Shown piece by piece: positions 22,725-31,174 of a stretch of DNA of 36,147 nt. The stretch comes from Pseudomonadota bacterium (GTDB taxonomy: Bacteria; Pseudomonadota; Gammaproteobacteria; Burkholderiales; Burkholderiaceae_C). The position numbers and the translations under genes were made by a program. The stretch is from positions 1 to 36,147 of the forward strand of contig JAIUOW010000026.1 in assembly GCA_020161775.1 (NCBI GenBank), given 5' to 3'. Each line of letters begins with the position of its first letter. Positions within the stretch are counted from its first letter, which is position 1. The notes beneath the pieces were generated by a model, which saw only the letters and a program-made list of their open reading frames with translations, ran no database searches and was not told where the DNA came from.

Positions 22725-23939
22725 ATGAATGTGAAGATCATCAAGAGTGCGGAAGACTACGAAGCAGCAATGGCGCGCTTGTCTGCGCTGATGTCGCTCG
22801 ACCCCAAAGCCAACTCCAAGGAAGAAAATGAGCTCGAGTTGCTGGCTTTGGTCATCCAGGACTTCGAACGCCAAACCGTCCCCCCGGTCAAGGCCGACCC
22901 GATCGAGTCGATTCTTTTTCGTATGGATCAGATGCAGCTCTCCCGCAAGGATCTGATCCCCTACATCGGCTCGATCTCTAAGGTCTCCGAGGTGCTGTCG
23001 CGCAAGCGTCCACTGTCCCTGCCAATGATCCGCCGACTCAACCAGGGTTTGGGTATCCCTGCCGACATCCTGATCGAAGATGTCGAAACAGACAGCTCGG
23101 TCGTCGAACAAGAGCCAGAGATGGATTTCACTCGGTTCCCGCTCAAGGAAATGCTGGAGCGAGGTTGCTTCGGGGATTTTGAAGGGAACGCGCAACGCCT
23201 CAAAGAATACGCCGAAGATCTGGTCAGAAAATTCATGCAAGACCTGCTGCCCAAGCACGGCAGCCCGGCTTTTCTGCGCGCTCCAATGCATCAGCGCGGG
23301 GATCGTCAAGCCGATGAAATGGCGCTCTTGGCTTGGCGTATGTGCGTCCTGCGACAAGCACGATTCGTCAATGCTGCCAGAGACTACAAGCACGGAACCA
23401 TTACGCCGGCCTGGTTGCGTGAGCTAGCCAAACTCTCCACTTTCGATGAGGGCCCGAAGCTTGCGCGCGAATACCTCGCCCGCCACGGCATCACGCTCGT
23501 CATCGAAAAACACTTCAAACGCACCTTTCTCGATGGTGCTGCAATGCTCGACAATGATCGCCCCATCGTTGCCCTGACGTTGCGACATGACCGGTTCGAC
23601 AACTTCTGGTTTGCTTTGCTCCACGAACTGGTACACGTTGCCAAGCACCTAACGCCCGAGTCTCCCGTGTTCATCGACGACTTGGATCGCAGCAATCCTC
23701 AAAAAGTCGAAGCGGAAGCCGATGCCATGGCCGGGGAAGCGCTGATTCCCGAAAAGAACTGGCGTACCGCCAAAGTACGGACAACGCTTGCCTCCGAAGA
23801 CGCGATTGCTTTCGCCGATGAGATCGGCGTGCATCCGGCGATCGTGGCAGGCCGTCTGCGTCACGAAGAAAAGAACTTCCGTCTGCTCTCACATCTCATC
23901 GGCAAGACGGGACAGGTCAGTCACATATTGAGTCAATGA
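22725..23939 (+). CDS. higA: HigA-type antitoxin fused to ImmA/IrrE-like peptidase domain
   Basis: A 404-residue protein. Residues 1 to about 130 are HigA-like (MNVKIIKSAEDYEAAMARL at the start; an HTH at DLIPYIGSISKVSEVLSRK). The C-terminal half is an ImmA/IrrE-type zinc peptidase with FALLHELVHVAKHL (HExxH) and a downstream EAEADAMAGEAL segment that supplies the third ligand. The start at 22725 has GGAG seven bases upstream and matches the normal HigA start; earlier in-frame codons lack a site. It should neutralise HigB and repress the promoter at 22338. The peptidase domain, absent from standard HigA, may cleave the protein or a partner in response to stress (inferred). Confidence 0.85.
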   Translation: MNVKIIKSAEDYEAAMARLSALMSLDPKANSKEENELELLALVIQDFERQTVPPVKADPIESILFRMDQMQLSRKDLIPYIGSISKVSEVLSRKRPLSLPMIRRLNQGLGIPADILIEDVETDSSVVEQEPEMDFTRFPLKEMLERGCFGDFEGNAQRLKEYAEDLVRKFMQDLLPKHGSPAFLRAPMHQRGDRQADEMALLAWRMCVLRQARFVNAARDYKHGTITPAWLRELAKLSTFDEGPKLAREYLARHGITLVIEKHFKRTFLDGAAMLDNDRPIVALTLRHDRFDNFWFALLHELVHVAKHLTPESPVFIDDLDRSNPQKVEAEADAMAGEALIPEKNWRTAKVRTTLASEDAIAFADEIGVHPAIVAGRLRHEEKNFRLLSHLIGKTGQVSHILSQ

Positions 23940-23946
23940 ACAAAAG

Positions 23947-23990
23947 TCCCAAAAAAGGAAATGACTGCTTCTATTCATCCTTTTTTGGGA
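23947..23990. repeat. inverted repeat with operator-like arms after higA
   Basis: Perfect 13-base arms TCCCAAAAAAGGA (23947-23959) and TCCTTTTTTGGGA (23978-23990) are separated by 18 bases, starting eight bases after the higA stop. The left arm with flank (TCCCAAAAAAGGAAATG) matches the reverse complement of the higBA operator at 16 of 17 positions. It could be a terminator, extra antitoxin binding sites, or both. Confidence 0.65.
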
Positions 23991-24110
23991 TTATCATAGA
24001 ATCCACTTGCCGGCACGGAGTTGAGATCGCTACCAAGTCAGTGTCAGTGCCGGCAGGAATCATGGTGTTGCCGCGGTTGGGGTCTGTGTACAGCCGCCAA
24101 CACCAAAGAA

Positions 24111-24147
24111 AAAGGCTCTGAAGTGTTACCAACACTCCAGAGCCTTT
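24111..24147. terminator. strong hairpin, probable terminator
   Basis: AAAGGCTCTG (24111-24120) pairs with CAGAGCCTTT (24138-24147), and AGTGTT (24122-24127) with AACACT (24131-24136) around a 3-base loop, with one mismatch. Read on the minus strand the stem is followed by TTTCTTT. The rest of 23991-24271 holds no gene that I can support. Confidence 0.55.
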
Positions 24148-24271
24148 GGTGAGGTGAATAGGGGGCTACCAAACCACCCATGCACATCCTGTCTTGAACG
24201 GACGGCGGATTTTACCAGTTCGCGGTGTGCTGGCAAGCCCAAACCCCCTCAACTTTCATGAGGAGTTGGCC

Positions 24272-24394
24272 ATGGCCTACCACCGATGGAGAAGCGTTTT
24301 CGTGCGCGCATACACCCGGTTCCGTTTCGGACGCCGGGAGGCTGTGTGCCAGCACTGGCGCTCGCACCCCGGTCAGATGCAATTGTTTGCCTGA
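24272..24394 (+). CDS. small basic protein (40 aa)
   Basis: A 40-residue frame with a strong ribosome binding site (GAGGAG seven bases before the ATG). The product is rich in Arg and aromatic residues (AYHRWRSVFVRAYTRFRFGR, then VCQHWRSHPG). Similar small basic proteins are, from memory, common in Burkholderiales and have no known function. No signal peptide. It precedes another small gene by 74 bases on the same strand, so the two may share a transcript. Confidence 0.6.
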   Translation: MAYHRWRSVFVRAYTRFRFGRREAVCQHWRSHPGQMQLFA

Positions 24395-24468
24395 TCCATG
24401 ACGGACGGGGTTCAGCAGAAGCTGACTCCCGTCTTTCCCACTTTCCGCGAACTGATAAGGAAAATCCC

Positions 24469-24627
24469 ATGTCATCCAAGAAGCCTACGAACGAACAAAC
24501 CTCCGCCCGCGTGGCATCGACTGCTGCCAAGCTGTTGAGCAATCCACGCACACCTGCATCCGTCAAATCCGTGGCGGCATCAGCACTGACCCAAAAGGCC
24601 AGTCCCAGCAAGTCAAAGGGCAAGTGA
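24469..24627 (+). CDS. small Ser/Ala/Lys-rich protein (52 aa)
   Basis: A 52-residue frame with AAGGA eight bases before the ATG. The product (SSKKPTNEQTSARVASTAAK, ending in an SKSKGK tail) contains the pattern AAKLLSNPRTPASVKSVAASALTQ-like spacing seen, from memory, in short conserved proteins of Proteobacteria that carry a C-terminal ASAL(S/T)Q element. Function unknown; basic and probably helical. A perfect inverted repeat ten bases after the stop may end the transcript. Confidence 0.6.
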   Translation: MSSKKPTNEQTSARVASTAAKLLSNPRTPASVKSVAASALTQKASPSKSKGK

Positions 24628-24636
24628 TCATTGTTA

Positions 24637-24671
24637 CCACCCGATGTCTGCCTTGCGCGGACATCGGGTGG
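24637..24671 (+). terminator. 12-bp hairpin after the small genes
   Basis: CCACCCGATGTC (24637-24648) and GACATCGGGTGG (24660-24671) form a perfect 12-bp stem with an 11-base loop. There is no T-run, so it may be a stabilising 3' structure rather than a classical terminator. Confidence 0.5.
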
Positions 24672-24884
24672 CACAGCGCTCGGCTCCGACACAGACAACA
24701 ACGATATCTGGAGGATTTCTTGTTCTTAAACAGGGGTGATCTTGTTTTCCGTGCCAATCATCGCGCCTTGACGCACGGGTAAACCCTCGCATTGCGGCCC
24801 TGCACGCCCTGGAGCTTGCCAGCGTCGCCATCGTTTGCCGGTCGATATAGTGCTCACAAACGGCACGGCCGAGGGGGGAATAAA

Positions 24885-26810
24885 TTGCGTCCTATTCATC
24901 TGCGCTTCGTGGGAGCCACCGAGCTTCCCAAGTCCCTATCGGACTTCGACGTGGAGCAATCGTTTCGAGTCAGCACTGCCGACGTAGCGGCCATTCGAGA
25001 ACGGTTCCGCGCTGACCGCCGGCTGGGGGTCGCGCTCCAGCTGGTCTTCCTTCGAGCGACGGGCCGCCCCCTGGATCGAACGGCAAGTGTGCCTCGCGCG
25101 CTATTGCGCTCCCTTTGCGTGGCTCTGGGCGTGGCCGAAACAACCATCGCTTCGCTCAAGACGATTTACGAGCGCGTGGCCACGCTCTACGAGCATCAAC
25201 AATGGGCGCGCGACCACGCCGGCATCGCGCCAGCAAATGACGCCGTCGCAAGTGAACTTGGCTGTGCTTTGGAGAGCCTGGCCACGACGGCCGCTTCGGT
25301 CGATGAACTCGTCCAAGAAGCAGAGCTGTGGCTGTTCGGGCGCCAGCGTCTGCTACCAGCGGATCGCTCCCTTCGAGATCTCGCGCGCAAGGCCTTTGCA
25401 TCCATCGAGGCAGCGGCGTTGGACGCCGTCAACCGCGAAATCCCCGCGACCAAGCAGGCCCAGGTGCTGGCGGCGGTCTATTCCTCGCGGCGCGGCCGCA
25501 TTGGGGGCACTGTTCTCGAATGGCTCAAGCAGCCCGCAGGCAAACACAGTCCGACCAGCATCACGGAAGTCACGGAAAAAATCTCCTACCTGAAGGAGCT
25601 TGGCGTCGACACCTGGTCGTTGAGTTCGATCTCCAATGCGCGACTGCGCGCTTATGCCCAGACGATCGCCAACCGGCCGCCGGCTGAATCACGACGGCGG
25701 GTCGAGGAAACGCAGGTGCTGGAGACGATCTGCTTCCTGCGCGTCACGCTGCTGGAGCTGACGGACACGCTGATGTACATGACCGGACGACGCGTGAATG
25801 ACCTGGTGCGCCACGCCTCCAATCGCGTGACGGCCAAACAGGCGCGCAGCGCGGTCGAATATCGCCAGCAGACGGTGGCGGTGCGCCAGATCATTCATGA
25901 CGATGATCGATCGGCCGAAGCCCGGATTGCAGCCTTGAAAGAGCTTCTGCCGAAAGACGAGAAGTCGCAGCCCACCAGCCATGCCGCCCTCGTCCGGCAG
26001 TCGCTCGCCGAGGATGCCACGCGCGTCACGGCCCTGCTCAATTCGTTCGCGGACCTTGACCTCAAGGGACATGCCGATCAGCGGCCCATGAAGCAGGTCG
26101 TCGCGCTGCGCGAACTGATCGGGCAAGGTGCCAGGGAACTGCCGACGGGCTTCGATGCCGACATAGCGGGCCCGGTCTGGCACGAGTTGCTCAATGATGA
26201 AGACCGCACGAAGGCACTTGCAGCCTTGAAGGCCGCCACGATGCTCTCGATCATCGGCCACGTCCAGTTCGGCGACATCATCGTGGAGACTGACGCTTGC
26301 ACCGGCTTCAGCGAGATCTTGCTGGGGCGCCGCGCCAAGAACACCCAGGAACTCGTCGCCTGCTATGCGGCGCTGCTGGCCCACGGGACCGAGAACGACG
26401 CCAAGGGCGTTGCCGCGATGATCCCCGGCATCGAAGTGGCACACATCTCGGCGGCCATGCGATCGCTGGAAGCACGCGACCGCTTGCGCAAGGCCAGCGA
26501 GCGCGTGGTCGAGTTCCAGCGCAAGAACCCGATCGCCGAACTCTGGGGAAGCGGCGACAAGGCCTCCGCGGACATGATGGCCCTGGATGCCTCACGGCAC
26601 CTCTACAACGCGCGCGTCGATCCACGGCGGCGAACCTTCGCGGTCGGCCTGTACACCCACGTCCTTGAGTCCTACGGCGTCATCTACGACCAGCCGATCG
26701 TGCACAACGAGCGCCAAAGCTCCGCCGCCTTGGAAGGCGTCGAGCAATACAACGCCCGCAACGAGGAAAGCATGCGGCTGTCCCTGCTGGCCGTGGACAC
26801 CCACGGCTAT
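24885..26810 (+). pseudogene. tnpA: Tn3-family transposase, N-terminal part (interrupted)
   Basis: This frame encodes the first 642 residues of a Tn3-family transposase. It begins at a TTG (LRPIHLRFVGATELPKSL) with GAGGGGGG upstream. The catalytic region starts near WGSGDKASADMMALD and reaches LLAVDTHGY, the segment that holds the second catalytic Asp. The normal next residues, TDFAMAL, are found at 30331, after a 3.5-kb insertion. The intact family protein is about 1000 residues. Read-through into the inserted repeat gives about 79 unrelated residues to a stop at 27047. No resolvase gene is present. A G-rich sequence near 24733 could be the transposon end, but I cannot prove it. Confidence 0.85.
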
Positions 26811-26838
26811 AGGGTTATATTGCCCGGCCGGCCTCGGT

Positions 26839-26917
26839 GCAGAGTTGTCCACGGCGGCGGGCGGGCGTCGCTTGCGACGAACGCACGACCGACGCGGTGG
26901 GCAACTCGTGTTTTGAG
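26839..26917. repeat. left 79-bp terminal inverted repeat
   Basis: Identical to the reverse complement of 30227-30305 at all 79 positions. Inside it GTTGTCCAC and GTGGGCAAC form an imperfect pair of inverted arms (one mismatch), and CGTCGC TT GCGACG forms a smaller palindrome, as expected for recombinase core and accessory sites. Confidence 0.9.
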
Positions 26918-26991
26918 GCACAGCGTGCCGCGCGCGATTTCCGGATTGAAGTTCGCGGCGCAATTCGCATCCAACCTCGGGAGGATTGCAA

Positions 26992-28152
26992 ATGAGCGTT
27001 CGCAAACTGAGGGCCGAGAGCGGCCAGTTCACGGCGGAGCTTTTTGACGCGAACGGCGAGAGCGTTGATGTGGTCAACGCGTTCTTACGCCATCTCGCCG
27101 CTCGCAACTACTCTCCGAACACGCTCGTTGCGTACGCGCACGATCTTCAGCATCTTTGGCAGTTCCTGGCGTGCAAGGGACTGCACTGGGGCGACTTCAC
27201 TGCGCGTCATTCGATCGAGTTACTCGAGCACTTGAGGGCCGCAGCGGCAACGAATCACGTTCAGCGACTGAGACCGGCCGTGGCGGTGATGTGCGAGGGG
27301 CAGCCGGCGCTGCGGCTGGCCCCGGCGACGATCAATCGCATCCTAGCGGCCGTGTCCTCGTTCTACGAGTTCGCCATCATGGCCGAACGCTACGACCGCA
27401 ACAACCCGATTCAGAAGTGTGTAGACCATGCGGCGCAGCGCGTACCGGATCGCCATCGACCATTCATGGATGGCGCCAGTCGGCAGCAACCCATGCGCCG
27501 ACGCGTCTCTGTGAAGACCGTGGAACGGCTGCCTCGCCCGTTGTCGGACATCCAGGTCGCGGCGCTGTTCGACGCCCTGCGATCCAAGAGAGATCGCGCG
27601 CTGCTGCGGCTCATGCTCGATGGCGGCCTGCGCCCCGGTGAAGCTTTGGGGCTGCATATCGAAGACGTCAGCTATGGCCGACGGCGCGTTGCCATTCGAC
27701 CGCGCAATGACCATCCCAAGGGGGTGCGGGCGAAGTCGCGGTTCGAGCGCTTTGTCGACGTGCTTGAGGCTGAGACGTTGACCGCAGTTAACGACTACGT
27801 GATGACGGAGCGCCCCGCCGAAGCGTCAACACCTTTTTTGTTTCTGGTGGGTGGCCACGGGTCGCATCGATTCGAGCCGCTGAGCTATCCGGCGCTGGCC
27901 AAGCTCTTCGCTCGCGCATGTGAGCGTGCCCATATCCGCGTTGCCTGGGTAACACCCCATAGTCTGCGCCACACGCATGCCACCCGGATGTGGGAGGCCG
28001 GCATGCGCGAGCTCACTTTGCAGAAGCGCCTGGGTCACGCAAGCCCGGAGTCGACGCGGATGTACACGCGGATCTCGGACCAGGCGGTTGTCGATGACTA
28101 CCGCAAAGCGCTCGGGCTGGGTGACCCCGGCGTCACGTCATCGCAGGCGTAG
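26992..28152 (+). CDS. tyrosine recombinase 1 (TnpA of Tn554-like type)
   Basis: A 386-residue phage-integrase-type recombinase. It has a SAM-like N-terminal DNA-binding domain (LRHLAARNYSPNTLVAYAHD) and a catalytic domain with the Arg of GGLRPGEALGL, HSLRHTHAT (HxxR), LGHAS and the nucleophile Tyr of TRMYTRIS. All residues needed for catalysis seem present. The ATG has GGAGG upstream. The gene starts 75 bases inside the left repeat and is followed two bases later by recombinase 2. It should catalyse movement of the element together with recombinase 2. Confidence 0.88.
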   Translation: MSVRKLRAESGQFTAELFDANGESVDVVNAFLRHLAARNYSPNTLVAYAHDLQHLWQFLACKGLHWGDFTARHSIELLEHLRAAAATNHVQRLRPAVAVMCEGQPALRLAPATINRILAAVSSFYEFAIMAERYDRNNPIQKCVDHAAQRVPDRHRPFMDGASRQQPMRRRVSVKTVERLPRPLSDIQVAALFDALRSKRDRALLRLMLDGGLRPGEALGLHIEDVSYGRRRVAIRPRNDHPKGVRAKSRFERFVDVLEAETLTAVNDYVMTERPAEASTPFLFLVGGHGSHRFEPLSYPALAKLFARACERAHIRVAWVTPHSLRHTHATRMWEAGMRELTLQKRLGHASPESTRMYTRISDQAVVDDYRKALGLGDPGVTSSQA

Positions 28153-28154
28153 CC

Positions 28155-30200
28155 GTGTCCGCTTCTTCGGCTCGTGCCAATGCTGCGCTCGCGCCTAACG
28201 CCGCCGGGGAGGCTCTGTTCGTCTGCCGACATTGTCCGGAGCGGGAGTACGCGGTGTTCGCCGCGGGCCTCGATCCTCGCGGCCACGGCCGGCAAAGGAT
28301 CTATGCGGCTCGTCATTTCGTTCGCAGGTGGCCCGATCTCACCGAGTGGTTCGCCGCGCCACTCACATCCCGCTTGTCAGCCTCGGGCGCTGACGCGCCC
28401 GCAGCCGACGATGCGCGCCTATCAAACGACGCTCTGGGGTATCTCCTCTTCCTGGGTCTGCGCGGCTATGCGCGGTTCGACTACGCGTGGCTGTTGGCGG
28501 CAAAGCCTTTGTACCTGCCAGAACTTGCCGGACGTCTTGGCGTTGACCTCGGGATCGAGCAATTGAAGGCCGAGGCGGTCCGATTGGGTTTCGGCAGTAT
28601 GGCCATTGATGCCACGCTGCGCTGGTCGGTCACTCGAATGGCATCGCACACCGGATTGATCAACGCCGCGGCGTTCACGACCGATCACTTCGGCGCATTT
28701 CGAGCCGCCGTACAGACGTTCCTGCAGCGCAACGACTTGCAGTCCTTTCATCCATCCGCCGCCGGGAAGTTCGATCAGTTCCGCAAGAGTTGGACACTGC
28801 GCGTGAACCAGCTCGGCCTGCTGCTGTTCCATCGCGGGCAGATCTCAACCGAGCCTCGCAAGATCATGAAGAGCATCAAGGTGCGCGGTCCGACGCCGCC
28901 TGAGATGCAGGTTGTCGTTGATCGCTGGTTGGTAGCGCGCCGCGCAATGGATCGTCCCGCCGGCCCCAAGCGCTTCGACATTGCGCTTCACCGCTTCATG
29001 GTGTGGCTGGCACGCGAGCGGCCCACGATCTCCAGCTTTGCGCAGGTTCGTCGAGACGACGTGCTGGCCTATGTCGAAGAGCTCGCGCGGCAACCGAGCC
29101 CGCGCACCGGACGTCCGCTGGGCGCGCTGGCACGCAGGGGCCACATCTCGGCGATCTCCCAATTCTTTCGCAACACCGCGGCATGGGAGTGGGACGGTGT
29201 TCCGGGCCGGCCCCTGCTGGGCCCAGGCGACTGCCCCCGCATGCCGATGCGCGTGCCTCGCTTCATCCCTGCCGACGAGCTCGAGCGACTGATGGCGGCG
29301 GTGGCGAGGCTCGAATGTCCCTACCAGCGCACGGCGCTGCTCATCGCCCGCTGGACTGGCGCACGCAAGGGCGAGGTCCAGCGCCTGGCTGTCGATGGCC
29401 TGGATCGGTACCCCGATTCGACCCCACGGCTGCGGCTGCCCGCGGGCAAGACGTATCGAGAGCGCATCGTCCCTTTGCATCGCGAGGCGGCCGACGCGCT
29501 GAACCACCTGATTGCACTACGCCAAGCCGGCGCCGAGCGCGCACTCGCCGATGAACTCACCGGGACACCGACGCGGTATGTCTTCATGAGCCATGGACGA
29601 CTGCTGTCGTGCGCGTACCTGTTTCAAAAATCCCTTGCCATCGCCTGTAGCCAGGCAGGCCTTGTCGACGAGAAGGGCCGCCCGACAGTCAGTGCTCATC
29701 GCTTCCGCCATACCGTTGGCACGCAGCTGGCGGAGCGTGGTGCCAAGCTGCACACCATCATGAGCGTCCTGGGGCACCGCAGCGCATCGATGTCGCTCGT
29801 CTATGCGCGCATCAGCGACAAGGAGGTGCTGCGCGACTACCAATCGATTCTTGCGCCCGGCTCGCTGATTGCCGGCCCGGGTGCCAACCTGCTGCGCAGC
29901 GGCACGTTGCCGAAGTCCGCCGTCGACTGGCTCAAATGCAACTTCTTCAAGACCGAGCTGGAGCTCGGGCATTGCCTGCGGCTTCCCGAAGAAGGTCCGT
30001 GCGAGTGCGACATCTATCTCGGCTGTGCAAAGTTCATCACGACGCCCGCCTACGCTCCGCGCCTGAGAGAGAGGCACAGATTGGAGTTGGTGCTGGCCCA
30101 GGACGCCGATGACCGCGGCTGGCCCCACGAGAAGGAACGACACTTGTCGATCGCCGCCCGGATCGACCACCTGCTGCAAGATTTGGGCTGCTCGTCATGA
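28155..30200 (+). CDS. tyrosine recombinase 2 (TnpB of Tn554-like type)
   Basis: A 681-residue recombinase starting at GTG, two bases after the stop of recombinase 1. A long N-terminal region of about 260 residues has no clear match. It is followed by a core-binding domain and a catalytic domain with the Arg of TGARKGEVQRL, HRFRHTVGT, LGHRS and the Tyr of LVYARISD. The C-terminal extension of about 100 residues has clustered cysteines (CECDIYLGCAKF) that could bind zinc. Its length and partner match the long recombinase of Tn554-type elements. No third gene (tnpC) fits before the right repeat, which begins 26 bases after the stop. Confidence 0.85.
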   Translation: MSASSARANAALAPNAAGEALFVCRHCPEREYAVFAAGLDPRGHGRQRIYAARHFVRRWPDLTEWFAAPLTSRLSASGADAPAADDARLSNDALGYLLFLGLRGYARFDYAWLLAAKPLYLPELAGRLGVDLGIEQLKAEAVRLGFGSMAIDATLRWSVTRMASHTGLINAAAFTTDHFGAFRAAVQTFLQRNDLQSFHPSAAGKFDQFRKSWTLRVNQLGLLLFHRGQISTEPRKIMKSIKVRGPTPPEMQVVVDRWLVARRAMDRPAGPKRFDIALHRFMVWLARERPTISSFAQVRRDDVLAYVEELARQPSPRTGRPLGALARRGHISAISQFFRNTAAWEWDGVPGRPLLGPGDCPRMPMRVPRFIPADELERLMAAVARLECPYQRTALLIARWTGARKGEVQRLAVDGLDRYPDSTPRLRLPAGKTYRERIVPLHREAADALNHLIALRQAGAERALADELTGTPTRYVFMSHGRLLSCAYLFQKSLAIACSQAGLVDEKGRPTVSAHRFRHTVGTQLAERGAKLHTIMSVLGHRSASMSLVYARISDKEVLRDYQSILAPGSLIAGPGANLLRSGTLPKSAVDWLKCNFFKTELELGHCLRLPEEGPCECDIYLGCAKFITTPAYAPRLRERHRLELVLAQDADDRGWPHEKERHLSIAARIDHLLQDLGCSS

Positions 30201-30226
30201 GGATGGGCACGGCGACTTTGTTTCAG

Positions 30227-30305
30227 CTCAAAACACGAGTTGCCCACCGCGTCGGTCGTGCGTTCGTCGCAAGCGACGCCCGCCCGCCGCCGTGGACAAC
30301 TCTGC
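30227..30305. repeat. right 79-bp terminal inverted repeat
   Basis: The perfect reverse complement of 26839-26917. Beyond it 25 bases remain before the tnpA sequence resumes at 30331. Confidence 0.9.
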
Positions 30306-30330
30306 CAATTCTTGACCTGTCCATATAAAC

Positions 30331-30749
30331 ACCGACTTCGCCATGGCGCTGTCGCGACTCCTGGGCTTCGATCTGTGCCCACGGCTGCGCGAGTTGAGAC
30401 AACGGCATCTGTTCGTACCGCGAGGGATGAAGGTCCCGTAAGAGATTGCTGCTGTGTGCGAGGCGGGTGTTGACACAGTGTTGATCGAAGCCCATTGGGA
30501 CCAGTTGGTGCATCTGACGGCCTCGGTGCAGACAGGTCACGCCAGTGCTGTCACGGCGCTGGCCAGGTTCGGCTCTGCAGCGCGGGGGGACCCGATCTAC
30601 GACGCAGGGGTCCAATTGGGCAAACTGCTGCGCACGACGTTCCTGGCTGACTACTTCGTGAATGCCGGCTTCCGCAGGGAGCTGCGGCGGGTACTCAACA
30701 GGGGTGAGGCGGTGAATGCGCTCAAACGCGCCATCTACACCGGTCGAGT
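30331..30749 (+). pseudogene. tnpA: Tn3-family transposase, continuation (truncated, one stop)
   Basis: Resumes the tnpA frame at TDFAMALSRLLGFDLCPRL and continues in good family sequence to ALKRAIYTGR, where a new element joins. An in-frame TAA at 30439-30441 interrupts it (after MKVP), so this copy was dead even without the insertions, or decayed later. The last 200 or so residues, with the catalytic Glu, are missing from the window. Confidence 0.85.
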
Positions 30750-30892
30750 TGTGAGCGGCGGTCAGAAACCGCGCCTATTCGGCTGTGAGACTGCGTTTCG
30801 GTGAGGTGGCGGTCAACCGGCGCTTTCGCCCGATGGCGGCGAGACAGTGGGCGCTGCGGTGCTTGATCGTTGGGATCGTTGAAGGCGCAGAT

Positions 30893-30930
30893 CGACTGCA
30901 AGGCCGCCCTGCAGGGCGGCCTTGCAGTCG
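30893..30930. repeat. 38-bp perfect palindrome
   Basis: Positions 30893-30911 and 30912-30930 are exact reverse complements with no loop; the centre is CTGCAG and the outer bases are CGACTGCAAG. It lies in the gene-free left part of the IS21-type element (30750-31174), where I see no gene. Confidence 0.85.
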
Positions 30931-31174
30931 GCGGCAGCCTTGTGCAGGGGGATGTGGATCGACACGGCCGGTGCGGTAGAACCACTGGCGTGTCCCGAGA
31001 CGTAGGCGGGCACGGCGGCGGCCTTCTTTGCCTGGCAGCGCGAAACCGCGCCGTACCCTACACCGCGCCTGAGAAGCGGATGTCATGTGAGTGTTGCATT
31101 GCCGGACGGGTTCGTCCAGCGCGATGCGATGCTGCGCGCCGGCGTCCTCGGGAACTCTCCCGAGGAGCTGGCAC

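Larger units (their letters stand above)
26811..30330 (+). mobile_element. element with two tyrosine recombinases and 79-bp inverted repeats, inserted in tnpA
   Basis: The 3520 bases between the codons for Y and T of the GYTD segment of tnpA are foreign. They contain perfect 79-base inverted repeats near both ends, and two adjacent tyrosine recombinase genes of about the sizes of TnpA and TnpB of Tn554. The outer ends carry TTATAT (26815-26820) and ATATAA (30323-30328), which may mark the true termini. The element resembles RIT (recombinase-in-trio) elements, but only two recombinases are present and there is no cargo. Confidence 0.8.

Noticed and set aside
24249-24701. 150-codon minus-strand frame opposite the two small genes
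   Set aside because: It has no ribosome binding site and overlaps two plus-strand frames that do have strong ones.
24733-24770. Possible 38-base Tn3 terminal repeat starting GGGG
   Set aside because: Without the other end of the transposon in the window, it cannot be told from chance.
24721-24783. GGAGG followed by a TTG-started 20-codon frame
   Set aside because: Too short, no recognisable content, and ends at once in a stop before the transposase gene.
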